A program made the translations under genes and the position numbers. From positions 24,627 through 88,626 of the forward strand of contig JACGCK010000182.1 in the NCBI GenBank assembly GCA_014925825.1: 64,000 nt of DNA, in the 5' to 3' direction. Origin of the DNA: Pholiota molesta. Its lineage: Eukaryota > Basidiomycota > Agaricomycetes > Agaricales > Strophariaceae. Every line of letters begins with the position of its first letter. Position 1 is the stretch's first letter. The notes beneath the pieces were generated by a model, which worked only from the letters and a program-made list of their open reading frames with translations, was not told where the DNA came from and did no database searches. Of this stretch, positions 1 to 10,700 are shown piece by piece.

Positions 1-1131
1 CGGGATGTGCGCGGACAGGTGCTGCTGCTGCGCCTGGAGCGTGGGGTCGAGCACGAGGGCGTGTGCGGAGGTGGGGTCGGGGAGGGGGCTGGAGTCGGAG
101 CTGTCCTGCGAGTCCGGCGAGCCGCCCCATTGCTGCTGGGGATGGTGCTGGTGGAGCGATGGGTGTTGTCCGTAGTTGATGTCCATGTCCATGGCGTGGG
201 CGTGGCTCTGATTCCTACCTTGCGGCAGGCCGAGGCGCGGAGGCGACAGGGAGCCCAAGTGGTCGGCGGGCTGATGCCATGCACCGCGGCGGATTTCGTG
301 GCGTATCTTGAAGTTCTCGACCCATCCGGAGGAGCCCTTGAAGCGCTCGGTGCTGATGCGGAGGTCGCGCGCGATCTCGAGCGCGCGGGTGCGGATGAGG
401 TTGTCGGTGATGTTGATGCCCTGCTCGGTCCAGGCCTGCAACGAGCGCTGCAGGTCGCGCTCGATCTCGGGGAACTTGCTCGAGCTGGCGATGGGGGAGA
501 AAAGGGAGATCAGCACGGGGATGCATGAGATGGGATGGGGCGTGCGCACCGGTGCCGAGAGGTCTGCTCATTGGACTCGTCCTCGGGGGAGATGTTGAGC
601 CAGCGCGACTTTTCTTTGAGGATCTTGGAGATGGTGCTGCGCTCGACATTGAAGGCGGCGCCGATGTCCTCCTGGCGGGCGTGGGGGTGGTCGATGTGGT
701 AGAGACAGATGTTCTTGCGGTCGACGTCGCGCAGACGGTGCTTGGTGTGCTTCGGCGGGGGCGGACGCGGGGCAGGCGGGCGTTGGAGGATGCTGCTGGT
801 GGGGGGCGAGAGCGAGGAGAGGGTGCCGTGGTGGGAGGGTGCACGCGAGCCGGAGGAGAGGGTGCTGCGGGCGGGGGAGACGCCGCGCGGGGCGTCGAGC
901 TCTGAGGTGGAGCGTGGGCGCGAGCGGTGGCGGGGATTGTCGTAGGGCGCGTAGGAGGGCGGTGTGTAGACGTCGGGCTGGGGGCGCGATGGGTGAGCTG
1001 GGCGGGGGTGGGACTGGGAGACATACCTGGCGACGGCGGAGACTGAATACGTCGGAGGGTGCGGGGGACGGGTAGTGGTCGGACATGTTGAAGTACCAGG
1101 AGGCTGGGAGGAGGACGTGAGCAGGGTCCAT
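1..1131 (-). CDS. CENP-B-type helix-turn-helix DNA-binding protein (partial, 3' end outside window)
   Basis: Predicted nuclear DNA-binding protein with the two helix-turn-helix modules typical of the CENP-B / Abp1 / Tc5-transposase family. Three exons fit: 1131-1027, 977-550 and 484-1 (open at the window edge), separated by 49 and 65 bp introns with phases that match exactly. Exon 2 is a Ser/Pro-rich linker, then the first module, with DVDRKNICLYHIDHPHARQE followed by IGAAFNVERSTISKILKEK. Exon 3 carries the CENPB-type second module (KFPEIERDLQRSLQAW, then NLIRTRALEIARDL and GSSGWVENFKIRH). The tail is rich in Gln, Ser and Pro. No DDE nuclease domain is visible in the part present, so a domesticated regulator or centromere-type protein is more likely than an active transposase, but the missing 3' end could change that. 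The start ATG at 1131 is the first in frame; an ATG at 1086 is an alternative. Confidence 0.8.
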
Positions 1132-1160
1132 GGCTGCCGACCAGCCCCATCTTCGCGGCC

Positions 1161-1168
1161 TATATAAA
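1161..1168. promoter_or_regulatory. TATA-like element upstream of the CENP-B-type gene
   Basis: The sequence TATATAAA lies about 30 bp upstream of the first ATG of the leftward gene. It reads as a canonical TATA box on the plus strand and as TTTATATA on the minus strand, so it could serve either direction. It is the only such element near this start. Confidence 0.35.
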
Positions 1169-1194
1169 GGACACTCACTGTGGACGTACAGAGC

Positions 1195-1907
1195 AGACAG
1201 CCATTCAGGCCATTCCCTTTTCTGGACACAAGGCTCCCTCGGCTCCGTCCCTTCGCCCGCGTCCAGGGCACTGGCCGCCCTGCACCACACCGCTGGCTCC
1301 CCGCGTCCCGCACAGTCCACGCGAGACGCTCGCCTCGCGGGCCACTCATGTCAGATCCATCGCCGCTGCCACCCTCTTTCCTCTGCGCCGTGTCGTGGAG
1401 TGGGATTCTTCGCCTCGCACGTCGATCATCCACACACAGATCCACCCGTAATCTGCCCTCGTCTTCTCTTCTTCCTTCCCGTGATTGACCTTTACTTTGG
1501 GGTCACTGCTCTGCGATCGCCCTTGCTATCATTGCCCGGAGAGGCCCGTCTGCCGTTGCCCATTTGCGGGCTGCCGTCTGCCTTGCGTTCAGTCATGGGT
1601 CAAAATGCTCCCTATATGCGTGCATGTTCTGGTCTAGGCTCTCGTTTAGCATACAGTCTTCCATTAGTCTGTCTGTCTATGCGCCATTTTTGTCTTGCTT
1701 TTTTCTTTGCGATTTCTAAAAGCTCGCTCGAACCTTCAGTCCTTATCTCTTCCTCTCCTGCCTGCTGTTCTTTCATTTCCCGTATCCTCTTCAGTCTTCT
1801 CATCCGGGGGCGATGACTCGACCGTCGACGGCGTCTTCGGTATGTATTTCTGTTCCTATATTGGGATCTTCACTTATGCTGTCCCTATACTGACTTTCTT
1901 CATCAAG
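1195..1907. other. intergenic, pyrimidine-rich
   Basis: This stretch is rich in C/T runs on the plus strand and holds no ORF with recognisable protein features. It may be the 5' leader of a rightward transcript, but nothing proves it. Confidence 0.3.
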
Positions 1908-2938
1908 ATTCAACTCAAGCGCAACCGCGGCTGCGTCGACGACTTTGCAGCAGCACCCAACGCCTGCGATCAGCGTCCATTCTACTGACCAGGTACTCTC
2001 TATCTTCTTTCATTTACACTTCCATTTAGCTATACTTTTTGGTGGGCCTGCGTATGGCTCTGCTACCTTTGTCCTTCCTATTATTGGCGTTGCCTCCCTC
2101 CGCCTTTCCGAAGCCGAACAGGACCTGCCTTCCACGAAGCTTCGCAGCGATCCAAGACAAGGGGTATGTCTTTCAATGCCCAAGTTAAAGCATATTTTCC
2201 AGCCTTCCCCCAACCTTCCACGGTCCAGGACTTGCTCCTCACTAGAATAAACTGGCCTCCCACTCCCGCGGCTGTCATACCCTCTTGTCTTCTTGCACTA
2301 TGTATCCTGTGCACGACTGGACGGCCTTGCTATGTTATGTTACCCCACCTTCTCTGCGCTCTAGGCTCTTGGGCTTCCCAGCTTCTCGCTGGGCGTATAT
2401 TACGTCCTGCGGTCGTCATTCTGAGAATCTATCTTGGTCTGGTGGTTTTTTTATGGAGCCCATCTTTTAATTTCAGTCGCTGTACTGCCAGCGCTGGGAT
2501 CGTACTGAGGGCTGCGGGCCTGACCGCACGCATTGTCGATCGTCGTGCAGTGCACCTCATCGATCAGCTGTCGATCCCTTCTCGTCCCTTTCTGCCAATG
2601 CAGTACTCGGATAATGCGCGACGCGCACCTACTACGAACTGCTTACACAGGATTTTTCGGAATGCGAAAACCGCGAACGAATGCCCATCTCGATTCTTCC
2701 GGACGAGGTACGCCAAAACCCCTCCAGCCCGAAAGGGCTGTATGACCATCTGGACTCCGAGGCAGCTTCGAGGGCCGCGACGAGGTGGGTATATGTATAC
2801 ACACAGCCCAAACGGGGCTCACAACTCATAAGGTTGTGTCATCGATTACCGCGCGGTTACATACGCAACTGGAAAGGCACCTGGAGCCAACAGAGAAACC
2901 TTTTAATAACCCCGAGGGTCCTGATCGTTGGCCAATCC
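1908..2938 (+). CDS. possible spliced gene of unknown function (weak)
   Basis: I do not recognise a family. Candidate exons with good splice sites are 1908-1992, 2114-2163, 2477-2602 and from 2651, joined by T-rich introns with GTACTC or GTATGT donors and pyrimidine-AG acceptors. Phases agree for 1908-1992 into 2114-2163 and for 2477-2602 into 2651 onward. The exon at 2477 would encode a Cys-rich piece (CQRWDRTEGCGPDRTHC), followed by ECENRERMPISILPDE and, after a short intron near 2790, ARLHTQLERHLEPTE. I could not find a start codon or connect exon 2163 to exon 2477 convincingly. It may be a real divergent transcript sharing the TATA-like element near 1161, or a non-coding transcript. Confidence 0.2.
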
Positions 2939-5900
2939 CCATGTGTCGCGGAGTGCGAAACGCGGCTGGGCATGGTTCGCGGAGTACTGATAGGCACAGG
3001 GTTTGTTGCTGGGATCACATCGGCGTTGGAGGTTGTTTGTTGGGTTTATTGTTTTCTTGATGTTTTCGTCATTGGAATTGGTTGGCTCCGTGCTCCATGA
3101 CGGCGTTGGACGGAGGTCTGTCTGTCTCGCAGGGCTGGCTGTGGATTATGGAACTCGAAGCTTTCCGTGGATAAGTATTGGGAGGTTTTAGGAAGCCGTG
3201 TACATTGCATAACGCGGCAGTGCTCATTTCCTGGTCTGATGGCGTCTAATCTCTGTGTTTTTCTCTGATACGACGCAGTCTTATCGTCGTAGATAACATT
3301 GCGAATAATCTGCGACAGAAGTCCTCACGATTTCATGCTCTGTGTATCTGGATTCGTCATTCTGCCCCGATATACTATCTGACGAATAACTTGAGAAACG
3401 AGTTCTCATGATATCTCTATATGTTATTTGTTGACCATTCGAATTTGGTCTCTTGTTCCCCGATCATCTCTACTTCTGTTCTTCCCCTTCCCGAAAATTA
3501 CCTAACTGGTGTGCCAAATTTGCGAACGCCTTCGAAAAGGAAGGAGGCTCGAATGATCTGGTGCTCTCTCCATTCTGCGTATGCGTTCTATCCCAGACTA
3601 GAGCTCCGAGGTGCCAGGCGTCTTTATGGGCATTACATTGGTGGAAGACACGGGGACAATGTGCACTGAATGCTTATCGCATTTGCTTAGACTCCTACTC
3701 CCAGAACCGTCCGAACCCCTCTCGTTCTACCAATGTCATCATTCTATGTGGACATTACTCTGGTTTGAAGATCTGGGGACAACACTGACTGAATGCTTAT
3801 CATATTGGCTTAGGCCAATACTCCCAGAACTGCCCGAATCTTCGCCTCCAGATCGATGCGGCGCCTTCCAGTGCCTCACTGCGGCCATTATTTTTGCGGG
3901 GCCTGGACTTGCGGGTACACGGAGGGGTCTCATGATGGTCATCTGGGCCACCCTCCTTCGTTTTCTCTTCCTTCTCCCGCGACGGGGGCCGCCCGAGCTC
4001 GCGTCGCGATAAGAGGAGTGGGCCCGCAAGCGAACACTGGATAATTGCCAGTTAGATGGAGGCGTCAGCTGACGGTGCCTGCAGGCGCAGATCCTGGCGT
4101 AATGGCCCATGTCCTATCGGGTACTTGAACGTATCGGAATCGCATTATGTCCTATCTGCCTTTTGTGGGTTTCTGGGCGCTTGGTACGAGAAGACTTGCG
4201 TTTGGGGGTGCTCGGTGCTAACTCGGAAGGGGTGGTATCTTGCTTTGCGTCGTTTGAGCTGCTGGACATTACGCTGGCGATGCCTTTGGGGTGGGGGTAG
4301 GGGTCGGCGACATTTACCTTGTGGCCGAGCGTTTAATTTGCCGTTGTCGGTATCCGGATATGCAGCTAACTTCTTGTTTGAAATGTTTGACTTATCCTCT
4401 TACTCTTAGTTGTTCGTCAAATGTTTAGTGCCTATCAGGTATCCGGCGAGGCCGTAACCCACATATACATATACCTCCTTCTCGTTTCTCGTCGCTGTCC
4501 CAAATGTCAGTTCTTGGGAAAATCATGCAGTCGAAAAGGCAGCCGCAGGCGCAACGCGTTCGAAGCAGTGCCGCGTTTCTGCGCCAGCCTGATGTCGCGG
4601 ACTTGGAAATGCGCCCTCGAGGTGATGTGCGTGGCTGAGCAACATTCGCGGGGTGCGAAATGGGGGGCTGGTGGCATTGTTGGCTGGTTCGTGTCCTGCC
4701 CACGGCCTCAAGGCGTGCAGGTATGGACGCAGCGGGGAGAAGGCTCTGCTCAGCTGGTCATGCGCGGTGCTAAGTCGAAAATAGTTTATCCATGACACTT
4801 TCGTACTGTTAGGCTGGTACATTGCGTCACAGCTAATTATTATTCTTGGTCGCTCGTTCGGCTGAGGGTTTCTATCTGTTATCTTCCTATCGTTCTATCT
4901 GCGTTTTCTGATTTTTTCTTTCTTTCTGAAACATTCTCTTCTATTTCATTCCTTCTTCCTTTCTTTCTAGGATCGATTGTACCACCCTTCCGGGCATTAC
5001 GGCATGGGTGAGACTCCAATGGGGACTTGGAAAGATTTGTGTGGCTTCTCCCTAACGAACTTACACTGTACACATCAAACCCAAAGTTCCATAGTTTACT
5101 CATAACACGTGTATGCCACCTTGCCCGTCGATTGTCATTCCCAACGGATTTCGGCGCTTATACTTAATAATCTGAATCTCTGCGAAGTACATTCTGTTGA
5201 CGGATTCGCTTTGCTCCGCCTATCGATGCCAGCCACTATCCCTTTTGCGAAACTTGTTCTTATTATCTCTGGATTATTTCTGCCCCGCTGCTGTAAGATG
5301 CAGAGATAACGAATAATCCAGCTGAGGTACCCTCTCGTTTTTGTCGTCATCGAGCGATGAAAGTGGCATATCTCACCGATGCGATAGGGCTGCATTATTC
5401 GGCTGATGACCATCTTGTCCAACTGCGGAGGCGGGGGAGCTGCATATAATATTACGCATAATTGTTATGCGCTGACACTGACAGTGCAGCAGGGCTAGCC
5501 ACGCGGGGACCTGCTGCACTTTCTTGGATGCGCACGTGGGTTATTGACAGCTACGGTCCACCGACAAGGAGGGGTCAAGTTCGATGCGAGGAGATCTGCG
5601 CGGATCTTCTGTTCATTTATTGGGGGCGCAGAACTGGGGCTCGTATTATTCGAGTAGACTAGCGAGAAAATCCAACTGTTGCTTCAAGCTTTCCCAGAGT
5701 CAGTGCCAAGGCGTACATCGTGTAGGACCGAGTTTTTGGATGCATTCATTATCAGAGCATCTTCCGCTTCCAAGGAGCGAACCTTAGTCTTGATGGCTGT
5801 TCTCATGATACTTGAGCATTGACTAATTCTGATCGAAATGATTTTGAGGTATGTCCTCAAGGCATACGCTTTCGATAGTCTCCTTGATAGTCGAGCGAAC

Positions 5901-7625
5901 TGCCGTCCATTAGCTGACCACCGCCCGCCAGCATTTAGATATTCGACGGTTTAAGGTTGTGTAAGTCGAAAAGGACCCCATTTCTGCAGATCAATCTTGA
6001 GATCGCTCATGCTTTTCATTACGCCCTATATATGTGCCATGCGAGATCTATGTCAGTTAATTTTGAATAGCGTTGCGATTGGATAATGGTCAGTAGGAGG
6101 TAATACATAACTTATCGGAAGGTGTTCATGAGTCAGTTCTGATGGCTGCGGCGTTGGTACATCTTTAGAGAAGTTTATACACTCGCCAGTTTATTCTCTA
6201 GCCCACAGGTTCCAGGGACCTCTGAGACATTCAGATACAAGAAAGGTTGGAGTGCTAAAATTGCTTATATTTTATTTTTCACCGGGCCAGTCTCACGGAA
6301 AGTCCTGCAAATAGATGGATAAGGTTTGCAGGTTCAATCCTTCCTTCCTGAAAAGGATCACTACTAAAAATGGAATAAATAACCCTGAAGCCTGAAGCTT
6401 GATTGGAGGATTGTTCCTAAACACAATGGTCATAGAACATAAGTACAGGTCGTCTTGCCCAATCGGATCTTCGGAAAATAGTCCTATCATAGTACGCCAC
6501 CCAATATTGAGGCCTTTGGCCGTAGGAATTTTCCGTCACTTATTTCTCGGATTCATTCAGGATTGAGACCTTTACCAGCTATCAGCGGTAGTTATTGATG
6601 ATGACAACTCAGACCTCTGACCGCGAATTCCACATGATTTTACTCAATATTAATACTCGGCAGTTTAAATTGAATGAACCTGCAGATCTTAGGCGTTCCT
6701 GCGCCGTATGATGTAAATCGATGACAGTGGGGAGTGGGAGTGGCTTTAATAATTGAATAGCTTTGGGCACTCCGGGCGATTATCAATGGATTTCTTGGCC
6801 AGTATACAAACTACGTGCATATAAACGTACAGAAGTTGTTTGTCAGAAGGTGAATTCTACATTTGTCGAACAAATTTTATATTCACTACCGCTACGGTAG
6901 TCGTACCCTTTATAGAACGCAAGCTTATATGACAGAAAGAGAAGTAAGCAAGGTCTCTAGGCTAAAAGGATCAAGTGACAAAGCAGCTATTTAGAGATAA
7001 GTATATGGCAATGTTGGGAGAGCATGTATAATAACAGGATTACTGGAGTTCAAGAAATGGAAAGATAACTTGATTGTCCCAAAAACAATCAACCTGTTTA
7101 AAGACAAGATTACACTCTGGTATTACTTTTATGAGCCTGTAGGATAGAAGCTCTCTTGCACATAATAAAAAGTACCTGCTTTTGGCCTGTAAGGGAAGAT
7201 AACGACAGAGCGTGTTCTTGGGTGCGACTCTAGGAGAGTGGCCGCCTAATCAAGTGGTTGTTACCTGCTTCGAATATGCCGGCCACTAAATATTTCCCCT
7301 CTCCTTCATTGGAAACTTATTCACTGATTCTGTAACTACGTTTATGCCATAGTTAGTACTTAAGTATCATGAAAGATCACTTTTTAGAAAATTCACAGGT
7401 GCTTTTCTTGGGAGTAAATTGGTTATCTGTCTCAGCCAGAATCACCTGCCTCGCGCCTCCGTCGGTCAGGCGAAAGGGAAGTGACGTTATCCCTTGGGAG
7501 ATGGGCAAACCTTTCTGAAGGGGATCGAGAGTAAGTAAACGCCGCGGAGATTGAAATTCAAGTTGCACCAATCAGGTGCATGTGAAACCAATGGCGTGTC
7601 CGCCGGCTATTAGCGGTTCTGCTTT
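2939..7625. other. long gene-poor region
   Basis: About 4.7 kb with only short, unconvincing ORFs on both strands and increasing AT content from about 5.7 kb. Apart from the diverged 122 bp duplication described separately I see no gene, RNA gene or intact mobile element. It could be the decayed flank of the adjacent retrotransposon or long intergenic DNA. Confidence 0.5.
3622..3845. repeat. two diverged direct repeats, period about 122 bp
   Basis: Copy one starts around GGGCATTACATTGGTGGAAG (3629) and copy two around GGACATTACTCTGGTTTGAAG (3750). Both go on to a shared GGGGACAA block, a TGAATGCTTATC block, a GCTTAG block and ACTCCCAGAAC. The offset is 121 to 123 bp along the whole length. 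The copies differ at many positions, so the duplication is old. No ORF spans it. Confidence 0.65.
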
Positions 7626-7683
7626 CCACCACCACCACCACCACCACCACCACCACCACCACCACCACCACCACCACCACCAC
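7626..7683. repeat. (CCA)n microsatellite, about 19 units
   Basis: A perfect CCA/CAC trinucleotide run of 58 bp directly precedes the 5' leader of the LINE. It is not in a coding frame. It may mark the 5' end of the element or a simple-repeat insertion target. Confidence 0.95.
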
Positions 7684-7751
7684 GCCCTTATCTTATTCCC
7701 TTTATAATCTAAAATACATTCAATTTATCATTTCATCACATTCGACTCATT

Positions 7752-10700
7752 ATGGATTTCAACGCTGGCCCCTACCAACCACCACCCGTCTCAGATGACC
7801 GGTCCGATTCTCCACCCCCTGGACTATCTTTCGACGCCAACATCATCCCTCTAACTGGCCTCGAACTGATTGTTCGCGGCTTAGATCGCTCCAGCTCTAC
7901 CTCCGCTCATGCTCAACTTACACGCATTATTGATCAGCTGCGTCAAGACGGCCAACTTCTCCCATCACTTCATATTGTCTCACCTTCCTCCCGCGAAAAC
8001 CTGGATTATGTGTTCATCTCGCTCACAGGCAATCTTCGAGAAAATCCCCGTCCCGATGTCCTTGACAAAGTTCGCGTGATCCTGGACACTGTTGACGGCA
8101 TACAAGCATGCTGGAAGATGATGAAGGGCATCGACAAAACTAGACAAGTTTACTTCGTCCCCGACGACAGATCGCAAATGTCTCAAATCAGGGAAAAACT
8201 GGACAACATCTTTCGATCCCATCACTACGACATACAATCGTCCTGGCTTTCTACTCAGACAGGTCGCATCACCTACAACTTCGTTAATCCTTCACATGTT
8301 GATAGCGTTCTCCGAACTTATCCCTCCGTCGATGGCCAACTGCTGGAACCCAAAAGACCACGGTTCATACCCATCACATATGGTCTCGAAGTCGCGGTCA
8401 ACAACGTCGGCGATTATCCTCAAGCACGCTCTATGATCGATGGCTATATCGAACACAAATATGCCACCACTGGAGACCCCGTCGTTCGCTGGAGTCGCCT
8501 TTGCTTAAATGACAATGTCTATTGCGCCGTCCTCAAGAACCCTGCTATCACCAATCGCTTCCTTTCCGAACCCTTCGAACTCTTCAACAATTCCCCTTCC
8601 CCTCCCTCCAAACCAGACTTTTTGTTCAACCTCAATACACTCGGCATTCCTACGACCACTTCCTTTCGCCAAAACCAATCCCAAGAATCTCCTTATACAC
8701 GCCAACAACTCGACAACCTCCAATCCCAAAACACATCACTCTCCCAAACCCTCAACAACGTCTGTACCAATCAATCCAACCTAGTCCGCGAACTCAACAA
8801 CACTCAAACACAATTCACTCAATTGGTCTCCAACATGTTCGCTATGACGTCCGTCAATTCGCAACTGATGATGGCCCATAACGAACTCAATGGCATCACA
8901 CTCGCCATGTCCACCGCCAACATCATGCGTACCATGACAACTACGGACTCACAACATCAAACCTTGGAACAGCATGTATCGGAGCTCACAGAACGCGAAC
9001 GGGTTTCACGAACATCACTCCAAACGCTCTCACAAGAAACCGCGGCCTTACGATCCCATCTTCTCCCAACTATCCCTCCCACCATGAACATTACCCAAAA
9101 CTCCGACACTACTCCCTCAATGTCCAATAATCCCACTCCTACCGCCCAACCTCTTCCTCTACAACCCACTACCTCTGCTCTAGAGCCTGACGACGACATG
9201 GAGGCAAATGAAGTCTATATCGCCACACGTATGCATGAGGACGAGGTATGCTCTCCCAAACACCTCCTAATGACATCTACAACTTCTAACCACTGTCATG
9301 CCTTTCACGCAGTGAACTCCTGCGTGGAAGCTGGTAATCAAGAAGTGGCTGAAGCTCTAGATCTCATTACATGTACATCCTCTTCGAAACCTATCATCTA
9401 CCCTCCTCTATATGCCACATCCATTTCCCCCTATGTTCTTGTACTATTATTCTCCTTTCTCTGCCTAATACAAGTCGCTTCCGCAGCCACTCCTCTTCCC
9501 TTTCGTACCCTTGCCATAAATGCAAATGGACTATCTGACCCGATGAAAATCGCCGCCATCAACAACGTGATATCGAAAGCCAAGCCTCACGCTTTTGTTA
9601 TTGGTGAAACGAAAAGCGCCTTCAATGTCGGTTCTCGTCTGCGCATACGTGGTTATACCATTTATGAAAACCCTGGACGCTCTACTGGAAACCGAAACAC
9701 TGCTAAGTGGGGCGTTCTTGTTGGCATCCAACAAGGCTTATTCAATGTCCAAAACGTACCACTTCCGGAAACTATTGCTGGCAGGGCAATTGCTCTCGAT
9801 TTAACAATTCCAACTAACAATGGACGTAGCTTCCAACACCGCCTTGTTGGGGTCTACGCGCCATGGAATCCTGGCATTCCTGATGACGACAGCCCTTCCT
9901 TTTGGCCTACTATCACCGAAACCTGCAATTCAGCTCAATTTTCTTGGTCCATCATTGGCGACATAAACGCGACCCTTTCTATGACTGAAACCACCACACA
10001 ACCTTATCGTATCACTCCTGCACGCCTCGCCTACAATCAATTCCTCACCTCGACGGATGGCATCGACCTTTGGACTGCTCAACCACAACATAACATTAAC
10101 TCCCAGTTCACTTATCGACCATATAATCAATCCGGCTCCTTATCCACTATTGATCGCGCCGCCGCTTCCCGTTCAGGTGTTGCTTCATCCATTATTCAAA
10201 CTTTATCAGCCTTCATCCCCTCAACAGATCATCGTGCTATTGAATCCACTCTGGTCCTGATCCCTCCTGCCACCTTCCATGGCGTCGCTGACATTCCAGA
10301 TGAATCCCCACCATCTTCTTACGCACCTCGCTTCCGCTTCCCTTCTCGGGGACAAAAACATCGATTTGCTACCTTCGCCGACCTCGTTGACACCACTCTT
10401 ACCACATCCAGCTTCCCATCTTCGGCTATTACTGATGATGAATCCTTCGAACAACAATATACACTATTAACGAACCTTCTATTGTCAGCCGCACAGGACG
10501 CTTTCATCTCACCTAAACCAGCACCTCCTCGAAAACAGTTTAAAGTCACAAATCCAACCATTCGACTTATTCTCCGTGAACTAAAGCGCATCAACCGCCT
10601 GATCTCTGCGCTCAACACCATTATCTCCTCGGGAATCGACACATTTCCCCGAGAACCATGGGTATCCTCATACTTTGCTGATTTCTCACGCACCTCTCCT

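Noticed and set aside
6318..6345. Possible tRNA T-arm (GGTTCAATCC)
   Set aside because: No matching acceptor stem, D-arm or anticodon arm could be folded around it.
7626..7683. CRISPR-like or satellite array at the CCA run
   Set aside because: The unit is a plain trinucleotide without spacers.
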